The notes under the pieces were generated by a model. It made no database searches and had not been told where the DNA came from. It saw only the letters and a list, made by a program, of their open reading frames with translations. Below, piece by piece: positions 17,410-25,160 of a DNA stretch of 64,000 bases. The stretch lies in the NCBI RefSeq assembly GCF_004361835.1, contig NZ_SNWD01000011.1:1-64000 (forward strand). Reading direction: 5' to 3'. The translations under genes were made by a program, and so were the position numbers. The DNA is from Stakelama pacifica (lineage in GTDB: Bacteria > Pseudomonadota > Alphaproteobacteria > Sphingomonadales > Sphingomonadaceae). Every line of letters starts with the position of its first letter. Position 1 is the first letter of the stretch.

Positions 17410-18204
17410 TCAGCCGTCCAGTGCTGCCCGGATTTGCTCGCGAAGCCAGATGGTATCGGTTTCGCGGGCGAAGCTGTGGCTGGCGGTCTGGCAGCGTGCC
17501 ACCGGGATGCGGCCACGAAGCGGTGCAGGCGCGCGCTTCCATGCATCGGCAAAGGCAATCGCGCTATTGTCGCCCGCGGCGAGCAGGATGCGGACATCGC
17601 CATGGTGCGACAGCGAATCGACATAGCGGTCGAACAGGCCGGGCGCGGTCTTGCTGCCTTGCCCGGCCTTTCGAACTCCCGCGATCAGTTTCTTCAGGTC
17701 CACCCCGCCGCTGATCAGGCGAATCCATTCGCGCGGATCGCGCAGCCGCGCAGCATAGCGCGCGCGGATCGCGGCGGCGGGGGGCAGGGCATCCTCGCCG
17801 CTTTCCGCCTCCAGCCAGGGATTGGCGAGGATCAGCGAATTCACTTCCGCCGCTTTTCCGAACAGCATCAGCGCACCCGCCGCATCGCAATTGCCGAACG
17901 CCACCAGCCGGTCGATCTGCGGTTGCAGGCTCCGGAACTGCCGCGCAGCCGCGACGATATCCGCCTCGCTCGACAGGAAACCGCCATTCGCGCCGGTCGA
18001 ATCGCCGATTCCGCGCCGGTCGAAGCGAAAAACGGGAAAGCCCGCTTCGGCGATATCGCGCGCCAGCAATGCCATGCCACGATGCGCGCCGATGCGGATT
18101 TCATTGCCCCCCGACACGATCAGCAGGCCGGTGCGGCGGGGGGCGGCATCGAGCGTGCCGACCAGCGTTTCGCCCGCGCAGGCGAATGTGCTCAGGCTTC
18201 GCAC
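17410..18204 (-). CDS. Hydrolase 1, exosortase A system-associated
   Basis: A 264-residue alpha/beta hydrolase of the type repeatedly found in XrtA exopolysaccharide loci (TIGR03100-like). It has the oxyanion region VSGGNEIRIGAHRG and the DRRGIGDS motif, but the nucleophile elbow is unusual: the region around FGNCDAAGA has Cys or Asp where a serine hydrolase would have GxSxG. A C-terminal His in ASHSFAR completes a possible triad. The GTG start (VRSLSTFAC) overlaps the preceding hydrolase gene by 13 bp. The substrate is unknown; location suggests trimming or release of an intermediate made by the linked ligase/ACP system. Confidence 0.82.
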   Translation of the reverse strand: MRSLSTFACAGETLVGTLDAAPRRTGLLIVSGGNEIRIGAHRGMALLARDIAEAGFPVFRFDRRGIGDSTGANGGFLSSEADIVAAARQFRSLQPQIDRLVAFGNCDAAGALMLFGKAAEVNSLILANPWLEAESGEDALPPAAAIRARYAARLRDPREWIRLISGGVDLKKLIAGVRKAGQGSKTAPGLFDRYVDSLSHHGDVRILLAAGDNSAIAFADAWKRAPAPLRGRIPVARCQTASHSFARETDTIWLREQIRAALDG

Positions 18205-18905
18205 TGCGCGATCCAGCTTGCGATGTCGTCGGCGAGCAATCCGGCGAGCGCCGGATCGTCGTCCGGCTCGGATCGTCGCCATAAGGGCGTGCCGGGCAGA
18301 TGGCGGTCGGCGGGGCGGGGGTCGCTGTCCAGCCGGACGATTCGGCGGGGAATGCCGGACTGATCGAACGGCTCGGCGGCGATCAGTCCGGCGAGCAGGT
18401 CGCTGCCGATCAGGTTTCCGGCGATCTCTACCGGACCATCGCTGCCGAACGCCATCGCCTGAATATCGCCCTTGTGCCGGTCAGGATCGGCGGCGCGCCA
18501 GATGCGGTGCAATTCGCGCAGCAACTCGTTCCCGGCCATCGGTGCGAAGTGCCATCGACCATCGAGCAGCGCGAGCGTGTCGAGCAGCGCGCCGCTGCGG
18601 ATACCGATGCCATAAGCGCGGCGACCCGCGGACGCGAACTGATCGACCAGCCCCTCGATCGCTTCGCTCATGCGCAGCAGGGTGAGCGATTCGAGCGGCA
18701 CCATGCTCTCGCTCTGACCCGGAATATCGGGCAGTACCCCCGCAATGCCGCGCCCGGCGAGCAACCGCAACAGCCGCACCGCGAAGGTGCGCGTCCGGTT
18801 CGCCTCTTCGAACAGCGGCAATATCGCGACCATGACCGGGCCGGTATCGGGACCGAAGCGAAGCATCGCCTCCGTCCCGCCAGCCCAATCATAGTCAGCG
18901 ATCAT
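18192..18905 (-). CDS. Hydrolase 2, exosortase A system-associated
   Basis: A 237-residue alpha/beta-hydrolase-like protein of the second XrtA-linked type (TIGR03101-like). The fold is suggested by ILPLFEEANRTRTF, LPDIPGQSES and the strand around AYGIGIRSGALL, where a typical GxSxG would be GIRSGAL. It is translationally coupled to the ACP gene upstream (4-bp overlap) and to hydrolase 1 downstream (13-bp overlap). Catalytic competence is uncertain and no function is established. Confidence 0.8.
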   Translation of the reverse strand: MIADYDWAGGTEAMLRFGPDTGPVMVAILPLFEEANRTRTFAVRLLRLLAGRGIAGVLPDIPGQSESMVPLESLTLLRMSEAIEGLVDQFASAGRRAYGIGIRSGALLDTLALLDGRWHFAPMAGNELLRELHRIWRAADPDRHKGDIQAMAFGSDGPVEIAGNLIGSDLLAGLIAAEPFDQSGIPRRIVRLDSDPRPADRHLPGTPLWRRSEPDDDPALAGLLADDIASWIAQCEA

Positions 18906-19219
18906 TGCAGCGCCTTGGCACTCGCAAAGCGGGTCAGCGCGCCGAAGGTTTCCAGCGTGTCGCCATCGACATCGTCATCCTCGATCAGGATGCCGAGCCG
19001 GTCCTCAAGCTCGGTCAGCAACCCTGCGACCGCCATCGAATCGAGTTCGGGAAGCGCGCCGAACAACGGAGTTTCGGGGGCGAAATCCGCAACCCGCTCG
19101 GGCGCGAGGCCAAGCACGTCGCACAAGGTCGCGCGCACCGTATCCTCGATTTCCTGCCTGCCTTCTGGAACCAACGCTCCGATCCTCTTGTCCTTTGGAA
19201 GCGAACCGCCGATACTCAT
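18902..19219 (-). CDS. Acyl carrier protein of the XrtA locus
   Basis: A 105-residue protein with an ACP fold. The phosphopantetheine attachment serine lies in ELDSMAVAGLL, preceded by DVLGLAPERVADFAPETPLFG, and the acidic helix EDRLGILIEDDDVDGDT matches ACPs. An N-terminal extension of about 20 residues precedes the core. It is divergent from the AMP ligase (78-bp gap) and heads the hydrolase operon, so it is the obvious acceptor for an acyl group activated by that ligase. Confidence 0.85.
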   Translation of the reverse strand: MSIGGSLPKDKRIGALVPEGRQEIEDTVRATLCDVLGLAPERVADFAPETPLFGALPELDSMAVAGLLTELEDRLGILIEDDDVDGDTLETFGALTRFASAKALQ

Positions 19220-19297
19220 TGCGCTGTCCGATGCCAAGGGCAGCGTGCCCCGGCACCGCGCGCTTGCCAGTGCGGCAACGGCCGATAACAGGACAAT

Positions 19298-20800
19298 ATG
19301 GTTTCCCCCGATCCCGTTCCATATCCCATCGATCACCTTCCGCAACGCGGGCAATCCGCTGCGCCCGCGCTGATCGATAAGCGCGGCGCGATAAGCTATG
19401 CCGCGCTTGAACATGCCGTTGGTGCGATGGCGGGCACGCTGCGTGCCGCCGGGCTGGCGCCGGGGGACCGGATCGCAAGCTGGCTGCCCAAGACGCGCAC
19501 TGCGTGTATCCTGCCGCTCGCCGCGCCGCGGGTCGGATTGATTCATGTGCCGGTCAATCCGGCGCTGAAGCGTGCACAGGTCGCGCATATCCTGTCGGAC
19601 AGCGGTGCATCCGCGCTGGTGACGCAGAAACCGCGTCTCGCCGCGCTGGAGCCGGGCGATGTGCCCGAAAGCTGCGCGGTGCTGGAGGAAGAACTCGCGG
19701 GCGCGTACATACCGCCCTCGAACGCCGATCCCGACGATCTTGCCGCGATTCTCTATACCTCGGGATCGACCGGCCGACCCAAGGGCGTGATGCTCAGCCA
19801 TGCCAATCTGTGGCTCGGCGCGATCAGCGTGGCGCACTATCTGAAGCTGACGCCGCAGGACCGGGTGCTCGGCGTGCTCCCCCTCAGCTTCGATTACGGC
19901 CAGAACCAGTTATTTTCGAGCTGGGCAGCGGGGGCGAGCGTCGCGCCGCTCGATTATCTGACCCCGCGCGATGTGGTGAAGGCGGTCGACCGGTTCGACA
20001 TCACCACCATTGCGGGCGTGCCGCCGCTCTGGGTGCAATTGCTCGAGGCGGACTGGCCCGATGCGGTTGCCGGGCGGCTGAAACGGCTGACCAATTCGGG
20101 CGGAGCGCTTACGATACGGATGGTGCGCGATTTGCGCGCCCGGTTTGCCGGGGCCGATCTCTATCCGATGTATGGCCTCACCGAAGCCTTTCGCTCGACC
20201 TATCTCGATCCGGCGCTGGTCGATGCCAATCCCGATTCGATGGGACGGGCGATCCCCTTTGCCGAGATATTGGTGCTTCGCCCCGATGGCAGCCGAGCCG
20301 CGCCGGGCGAGGCGGGCGAACTGGTCCATGCCGGCCCGCTCGTCGCGAAGGGCTATTGGCGCGACCCCGAACGAACCGCGCAGCGTTTCCGCCCTGCGCC
20401 TGTCTTTGCGGCAAGCGACGGAATGGCGGTGTGGTCGGGCGATACCGTGATCGAGGGAGCGGACGGTCTGCTGCGTTTTGTCGGGCGTGATGATGAGATG
20501 ATCAAAAGCGCAGGCAACCGGATCAGCCCGCAAGAGGTGGAGGAAGCCGTGCTCGGCGGCGATGAGGCGGCCGAGGCTGCGGCATTCGGTATTCCGGACG
20601 CGCGGCTGGGGCAGGCGATCCTCGTTGTCGCACGCGCGAACGGCGATCCCGGTGAGGCAGAGACGGCGCTGCGTCAGCGCTTGCGCCGCGACCTTCCCGG
20701 CTTCATGCAGCCCGCTCGCTACGAATGGCGCGACGCATTGCCGCGCAACGCCAATGGCAAACTCGATCGCGCCCGCCTGCGCGCGGAGGTCACGCAATGA
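19298..20800 (+). CDS. AMP-forming acyl/amino acid ligase, exosortase A system-associated
   Basis: A 500-residue adenylate-forming enzyme (TIGR03098-like). The phosphate loop YTSGSTGRPKG lies at 153-163, followed by YGLTEAFRSTYLD, a hinge region (GDTVIEGADGLLRFVGRDDEMIK) and the C-terminal catalytic lysine in NANGKLDRARL. It should activate a carboxylate with ATP and load it on the divergently encoded ACP or on CoA. AGGA at 19290-19293 supports the start, and the stop overlaps the next start (ATGA). The natural substrate is not known; the coupled decarboxylase suggests an amino acid. Confidence 0.88.
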   Translation: MVSPDPVPYPIDHLPQRGQSAAPALIDKRGAISYAALEHAVGAMAGTLRAAGLAPGDRIASWLPKTRTACILPLAAPRVGLIHVPVNPALKRAQVAHILSDSGASALVTQKPRLAALEPGDVPESCAVLEEELAGAYIPPSNADPDDLAAILYTSGSTGRPKGVMLSHANLWLGAISVAHYLKLTPQDRVLGVLPLSFDYGQNQLFSSWAAGASVAPLDYLTPRDVVKAVDRFDITTIAGVPPLWVQLLEADWPDAVAGRLKRLTNSGGALTIRMVRDLRARFAGADLYPMYGLTEAFRSTYLDPALVDANPDSMGRAIPFAEILVLRPDGSRAAPGEAGELVHAGPLVAKGYWRDPERTAQRFRPAPVFAASDGMAVWSGDTVIEGADGLLRFVGRDDEMIKSAGNRISPQEVEEAVLGGDEAAEAAAFGIPDARLGQAILVVARANGDPGEAETALRQRLRRDLPGFMQPARYEWRDALPRNANGKLDRARLRAEVTQ

Positions 20801-22035
20801 AACCGATGGGTCCGATCCCGCCCGATTATGCCGGTCAGGACCGTCTGACCATCGCAGGGCACGATGCCGAATATTGGGTGGAGCAGGCCGGGTCCACGCC
20901 GTGCTTCGTGTACGACATGGCGGCGATGGAGCGGCGCGTCGCCCGGCTGCGCGCTGCCCTGCCCGACCGGGTGGGCGTGCATTTCGCGATCAAGGCCAAC
21001 CCCTATCCGCCGCTCGTATCTGCGATGGCAGCGCTGGTCGACGGGCTGGACGTGGCGTCGGGCGGCGAAATGGCACTCGCGCTTCGGTCGAAACCGGGGG
21101 GCGAGATCAGCTTTGCCGGGCCGGGCAAGCGCGACGCCGAACTGGAAGCGGCGATCCGCAGCGGTGTGACGCTGAACCTCGAATCCGCAGGCGAGGCAGA
21201 GCGCGCGCTGGCCATTGGCGAGCAGCTGGGTGTCGCACCTCGGCTTGCGGTGCGGGTGAATCCCGATTTCGAACTGCGCGGTTCGGGGATGAAAATGGGC
21301 GGGCGCGCTTCGCCCTTTGGTGTGGATGCCGCTGAGGTCCCGGCGCTGGTCCGGCACATCCTTGCGCGCGGTGGCGACTGGCGCGGCTTTCATATCTTTG
21401 CGGGGTCGCAGTCGCTCGATACGCAGGCGATCATCGAGACGCAGGCAGCGACGCTGGCGCTGGCCGAACGGCTGGGCGAGGAAGCGGGTGCGACGCCACC
21501 CTTCGTCAATCTGGGCGGCGGTTTCGGCATTCCCTATTTTCCGGGCGATACGCCGGTCGATGTCGAAGCGATCGGCGCTGCTTTGGGCGAGGCGCTGGAT
21601 GTTTCGTCGCTTGCAAACCGGAAAACCGGCTTTGCTGTCGAGCTCGGTCGCTGGCTGGTGGGCGAAGCGGGGGTGTATCTGACCCGCATTCTCGACCGGA
21701 AGGTGAGCCAGGGGGAGACGTTCCTCGTCGTCGACGGCGGGCTGCATCATCAGCTTGCGGCGAGCGGCAATTTCGGCACCGTGGTGCGGCGCAACTATCC
21801 GGTCGCGCTGCCGATGCGAATGGATGCCGTAGCGGAAGAGGCGGTTTCGGTGGTCGGGTGCCTGTGCACCCCGCTTGATCGGCTCGCCGACAAGGTGGCA
21901 TTGCCAAAGGCGCAGCCGGGCGATCTGATCGCCATATTCCTTGCCGGGGCCTATGGCCTGACCGCCAGCCCGAGCGCGTTTCTGGGACATGGTCCTGCCC
22001 GGGAATGCCTCCCCCGCGCCGCGGAAACGACCTAA
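20797..22035 (+). CDS. PLP-dependent decarboxylase, exosortase A system-associated
   Basis: A 412-residue fold-type III decarboxylase (TIGR03099-like; diaminopimelate/ornithine decarboxylase superfamily). PLP lysine K66 lies in HFAIKANPYP; GGGFGIPYFPG and the C-terminal cysteine region VVGCLCTPLDRL are family motifs. It would decarboxylate a D- or L-amino acid, possibly one held by or destined for the ligase/ACP pair. It overlaps the ligase stop by 4 bp, so the two enzymes are made together. A 69-bp gap separates it from the export genes. Confidence 0.9.
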   Translation: MKPMGPIPPDYAGQDRLTIAGHDAEYWVEQAGSTPCFVYDMAAMERRVARLRAALPDRVGVHFAIKANPYPPLVSAMAALVDGLDVASGGEMALALRSKPGGEISFAGPGKRDAELEAAIRSGVTLNLESAGEAERALAIGEQLGVAPRLAVRVNPDFELRGSGMKMGGRASPFGVDAAEVPALVRHILARGGDWRGFHIFAGSQSLDTQAIIETQAATLALAERLGEEAGATPPFVNLGGGFGIPYFPGDTPVDVEAIGAALGEALDVSSLANRKTGFAVELGRWLVGEAGVYLTRILDRKVSQGETFLVVDGGLHHQLAASGNFGTVVRRNYPVALPMRMDAVAEEAVSVVGCLCTPLDRLADKVALPKAQPGDLIAIFLAGAYGLTASPSAFLGHGPARECLPRAAETT

Positions 22036-22104
22036 CTCTATCTTAACCGGCATGCGGCATATCGACCGGGTGCATACATTTGTACGGCAGGAGAGGTTGT
22101 GGTG

Positions 22105-22746
22105 ATGGGGCTGTTGCATCGGGCGTGGAAAAGGGCTGGCCCGTTGGCTTCGGCGTTGTTCGTCACCGGCTGCGCCGGCGGCACGATGCCGCAGCTTCCC
22201 CCGGCTACGCACACACCGGCTGCCGAACAGACGGATGAAGAATATCAGATCGGCCCGCTCGATCAGCTTCAGATCTTCGTCTGGCGCAACCCCGAATTGT
22301 CGACAAAGGTTCAGGTGCGCCCCGACGGGCGGATCACCACGCCGCTGGTCAACGACATGCCTGCAGCGGGCAAGACGCCCGCGCAGCTCGCCGACGATAT
22401 GAAAAAAGCGCTGAGCGAATATGTCGAAAACCCGATCGTATCGGTCATCGTCGAGAATTTCTCCGGTACCTATGCGCAACGGATTCGTGTGGTCGGTGCG
22501 AGCGAAAAGCCTGCCTCGATTCCCTATCGCGCGAATATGACGGTGCTCGACGCGATCATCGCAGTGGGCGGCATGAACGAATATGCTGCGGGCAATCGCG
22601 CGCGGCTGGTGCGTGTCGATCCCGATACGGGCAAACAGCACGAATATCATCTGCGCCTCGACAGTCTGGTCCGGGACGGCGATATTTCGGCCAATGTCCG
22701 GCTGGAGCCGGGCGATATCATCATCATTCCCGAAAGCATGTTCTGA
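22105..22746 (+). CDS. Polysaccharide export lipoprotein (Wza/EpsE-like, XrtA system)
   Basis: A 213-residue periplasmic/outer-membrane lipoprotein. The signal ends in LFVTGCAGG, giving a lipidated cysteine near residue 23. The Poly_export domain begins at YQIGPLDQLQIFVWRNPEL and is followed by an SLBB-type domain (IRVVGASEKPASIPYRANMTVLD). Proteins of this family assemble the outer-membrane channel for polysaccharide. AGGAG-type bases at 22089-22096 serve the GTG/GTG/ATG cluster; ATG 22105 is chosen, GTG 22099 being the alternative. The next gene begins 1 bp after its stop. Confidence 0.9.
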   Translation: MGLLHRAWKRAGPLASALFVTGCAGGTMPQLPPATHTPAAEQTDEEYQIGPLDQLQIFVWRNPELSTKVQVRPDGRITTPLVNDMPAAGKTPAQLADDMKKALSEYVENPIVSVIVENFSGTYAQRIRVVGASEKPASIPYRANMTVLDAIIAVGGMNEYAAGNRARLVRVDPDTGKQHEYHLRLDSLVRDGDISANVRLEPGDIIIIPESMF

Positions 22747-22747
22747 C

Positions 22748-24271
22748 ATGGGGGCGATGTATGACGAGATACGCGCCGCCATTCATGCGATATGGATACG
22801 GCGCTGGATAGCGCTCGGTGTCGCCTGGGCGGTGTGCGTGATCGGATGGGGCGTGATTTCGCGGATCCCCGATCATTATGAATCGAGCGCGCGCATCCTT
22901 GTTCAGACCAGCGACATCCTGCCCGACGATGTGGGGCCTTCGCCCGATCAGCAGGCGCGGCAGATGGACCGTATCCGTCAGACGCTGACCTCGGCCGTGA
23001 ATCTGGAGAAGGTCGTGCGCGGCACCGATCTTTCGCAGGGCATGGCACGCGATGCCGATGTGAGCGCGCAGGTCGCGGCGCTCCAGAAGATGATCACGGT
23101 CGTCCAGCAACAGGATAATCTGTTCAAGATTTCGGCCGACGTGACCGGCGGACCGGGGGCGCAAAGCGCGGTGCTGGCGCAGCAGATCGTTCAGAAGATG
23201 ATCGATGTCTTCGTCAGCGACAATCTCGTCGCCGATCGGAGAGAAATCGCCCAAAGGCTGAATTTCCTCAACCAGCAGCTCGATCAGCGTCAGGCGCAGA
23301 TCCAGAATGCCGAGGTGAAGTCTGCCAATTTTCAGAGCCGGTATCTGTCGGGCCTGCCCGGAACCGGTCCCTTGCCCGACCGGCTCGCCGCAGCGAACAG
23401 CCAGCTTGCCAATGTCGAGCAGGATCTGGCGGCAGCACGATCCAGCCTGACGGCGGTTTCGACTCAGCTTGCCGGTACAAGGCGCACCCTGCCGGGAAGC
23501 CCCGGCAGCGCAGGACCGGCACGCACCCGGCTGGCGACTTTGCAGCAACAGCTTGCCGATGCGCGTGCGCGTGGCTGGACCGACCAGCATCCCGACGTCA
23601 TCGCGCTGAAAAACCAGATCGAACAGGCGCAGCAGGCAGCACGCGATGAACCCGTCTATGGCAATGGCGGATCGCCCAATCCCCTGTATATGCAGCTTCA
23701 GTCGATGCGTGCCGAGCGCGAGGCGCGGGTCGCCGAACTCACCCAGCGACGCAACCAGCTGCAAAGCGATATCGATGCGCTGCGGAACGAATTTAACGGC
23801 GATCCCCGGATGGTCGCCGATGATGCTCAGGCCGGGCGCGACCTTCAGGTGTTGCAGGACCAGTATCAGAAGCTGCTGACCGAACGCGAACAGGTGAAGC
23901 TTCAGGCGCAGGCGCAGAATGCGACCGATGCGATGAAATTCAACATTGTCGATCCGCCGACTGTGCCGCGTTCGCCAAGCGCGCCGAACCGTCCGTTGCT
24001 GCTGACCGCCGTCCTGATCGTCGGGATCGGTGCGGGTGTTGCCGCTGCTTATGCGCTGGGAATGATCCGTACCACTTTCGCGACCCCGGCGCGCCTCGAA
24101 CAGGCGAGCGGGATGCCGGTAATCGGTTCGATCGGCAAGGTGATCACGGAGGCGAATGCCGCGAAGCGGGCACGGCGCAACAAGCTGTTTCTCGGCGGGG
24201 CGGGGGCGTTGTGCTTCGTTTATGCTGCGCTCGTCGGCGCGGACCTGCTTCACCCCGGATTGCTGGCATGA
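22748..24271 (+). CDS. XrtA-type polysaccharide chain length determinant
   Basis: A 507-residue inner-membrane co-polymerase (Wzz/GumC type, TIGR03007-like). A first transmembrane helix (about residues 20-38) precedes a large periplasmic region with extensive Gln-rich coiled coil (for example LNQQLDQRQAQIQNAE and QLADARARGWTDQHP). A second helix follows the proline-rich PPTVPRSPSAPN segment, and a third hydrophobic helix lies at the C-terminus. It should set chain length together with the tyrosine kinase encoded 10 bp downstream. ATG 22757 is an alternative start. Confidence 0.9.
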   Translation: MGAMYDEIRAAIHAIWIRRWIALGVAWAVCVIGWGVISRIPDHYESSARILVQTSDILPDDVGPSPDQQARQMDRIRQTLTSAVNLEKVVRGTDLSQGMARDADVSAQVAALQKMITVVQQQDNLFKISADVTGGPGAQSAVLAQQIVQKMIDVFVSDNLVADRREIAQRLNFLNQQLDQRQAQIQNAEVKSANFQSRYLSGLPGTGPLPDRLAAANSQLANVEQDLAAARSSLTAVSTQLAGTRRTLPGSPGSAGPARTRLATLQQQLADARARGWTDQHPDVIALKNQIEQAQQAARDEPVYGNGGSPNPLYMQLQSMRAEREARVAELTQRRNQLQSDIDALRNEFNGDPRMVADDAQAGRDLQVLQDQYQKLLTEREQVKLQAQAQNATDAMKFNIVDPPTVPRSPSAPNRPLLLTAVLIVGIGAGVAAAYALGMIRTTFATPARLEQASGMPVIGSIGKVITEANAAKRARRNKLFLGGAGALCFVYAALVGADLLHPGLLA

Positions 24272-24281
24272 GGAGCGGGCG

Positions 24282-25160
24282 ATGAAAGATTATGATCCTC
24301 GCCTTCGCGGTTCGTCGCTGATCGAACGCGCGGTCGCGCGCCTGTCCGACGACGATATCGTGCCGATCGGGCTGGACCCGCGGCCGACCATCTCCGGCCG
24401 GGTGAGTGATGCAGGTCCCCGGCACGGCGCGGTGCCGATCGACCGGGCAGCGCTGGAGCGGCAGGGCATGCTGGTCCCCGGCGCGCCGGTGAATGCGCTT
24501 GCCGAGGAAATGCGGCTGGTAAAGCGGCACCTGCTGAACACGGCCACCGACCTTGCGCGGCGCAATTCGCGGCACGCGCGTTCGATTCTGGTGGGATCGG
24601 CGCGACCGGGCGAGGGCAAGACCTTCAGCGCGATCAACCTTGCGATCTCGCTGGCTGCGGAGCGCGACCTTGACATCCTTCTGGTCGACGCGGATTTCGC
24701 CAAACCCGATATTCTGCCGAGGCTGGGTGTCGAGGCGGCGTCCGGGCTGCTCGATGCGCTGGCCAATCCCTCCTCGGTGGATGTCGAGCGACTGATCCTG
24801 CCGACCGATATCCCCCATCTTTCGCTGTTGCCGGCGGGAACGCAATCGGACAACGACACCGAATTGCTGGCGAGCAGCCGGGGCCGGGCGCTGATCGACC
24901 GGTTGACCAGCGCCGATCCCCGGCGGATCGTGATTTTCGATTCGCCACCCGCGCTCGCGGCGTCTTCGGGGTCAGCGCTGGCATCGCAGGTCGGGCAGAT
25001 ATTGATGATCGTTCGCGCCGATTCGACCAGCGAATCGGATTTGCGCGCGGCAGTGCAGATGTTCGACGCATGCGAACATATCCAGTTGTTGCTGAACGTG
25101 GTTACCCTGACGCATGGCGTGCCGCGCTTCGGCTATTATGGGGAAGAGGCGCGGCGGTGA
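24282..25160 (+). CDS. XrtA-associated tyrosine autokinase
   Basis: A 292-residue BY-kinase cytoplasmic protein (CapB/EpsG-like, TIGR03018-like). Walker A is GSARPGEGKT (105-114), Walker A-prime is ILLVDADF and Walker B is IVIFDSPPA. The C-terminus holds only a short tyrosine pair (RFGYYGEEARR) in place of the long Tyr cluster of Wzc, so phosphorylation capacity looks small. AGGAG at 24271-24275 serves the start. It overlaps the barrel gene by 4 bp (GTGA). Partner: the chain-length protein encoded upstream. Confidence 0.9.
   Translation: MKDYDPRLRGSSLIERAVARLSDDDIVPIGLDPRPTISGRVSDAGPRHGAVPIDRAALERQGMLVPGAPVNALAEEMRLVKRHLLNTATDLARRNSRHARSILVGSARPGEGKTFSAINLAISLAAERDLDILLVDADFAKPDILPRLGVEAASGLLDALANPSSVDVERLILPTDIPHLSLLPAGTQSDNDTELLASSRGRALIDRLTSADPRRIVIFDSPPALAASSGSALASQVGQILMIVRADSTSESDLRAAVQMFDACEHIQLLLNVVTLTHGVPRFGYYGEEARR

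Noticed and set aside
22724..24253. Long open frame on the minus strand opposite the chain-length gene
   Set aside because: It mirrors the codon structure of the real gene on the plus strand, is Arg-rich and resembles no protein; high GC gives many such antisense frames.
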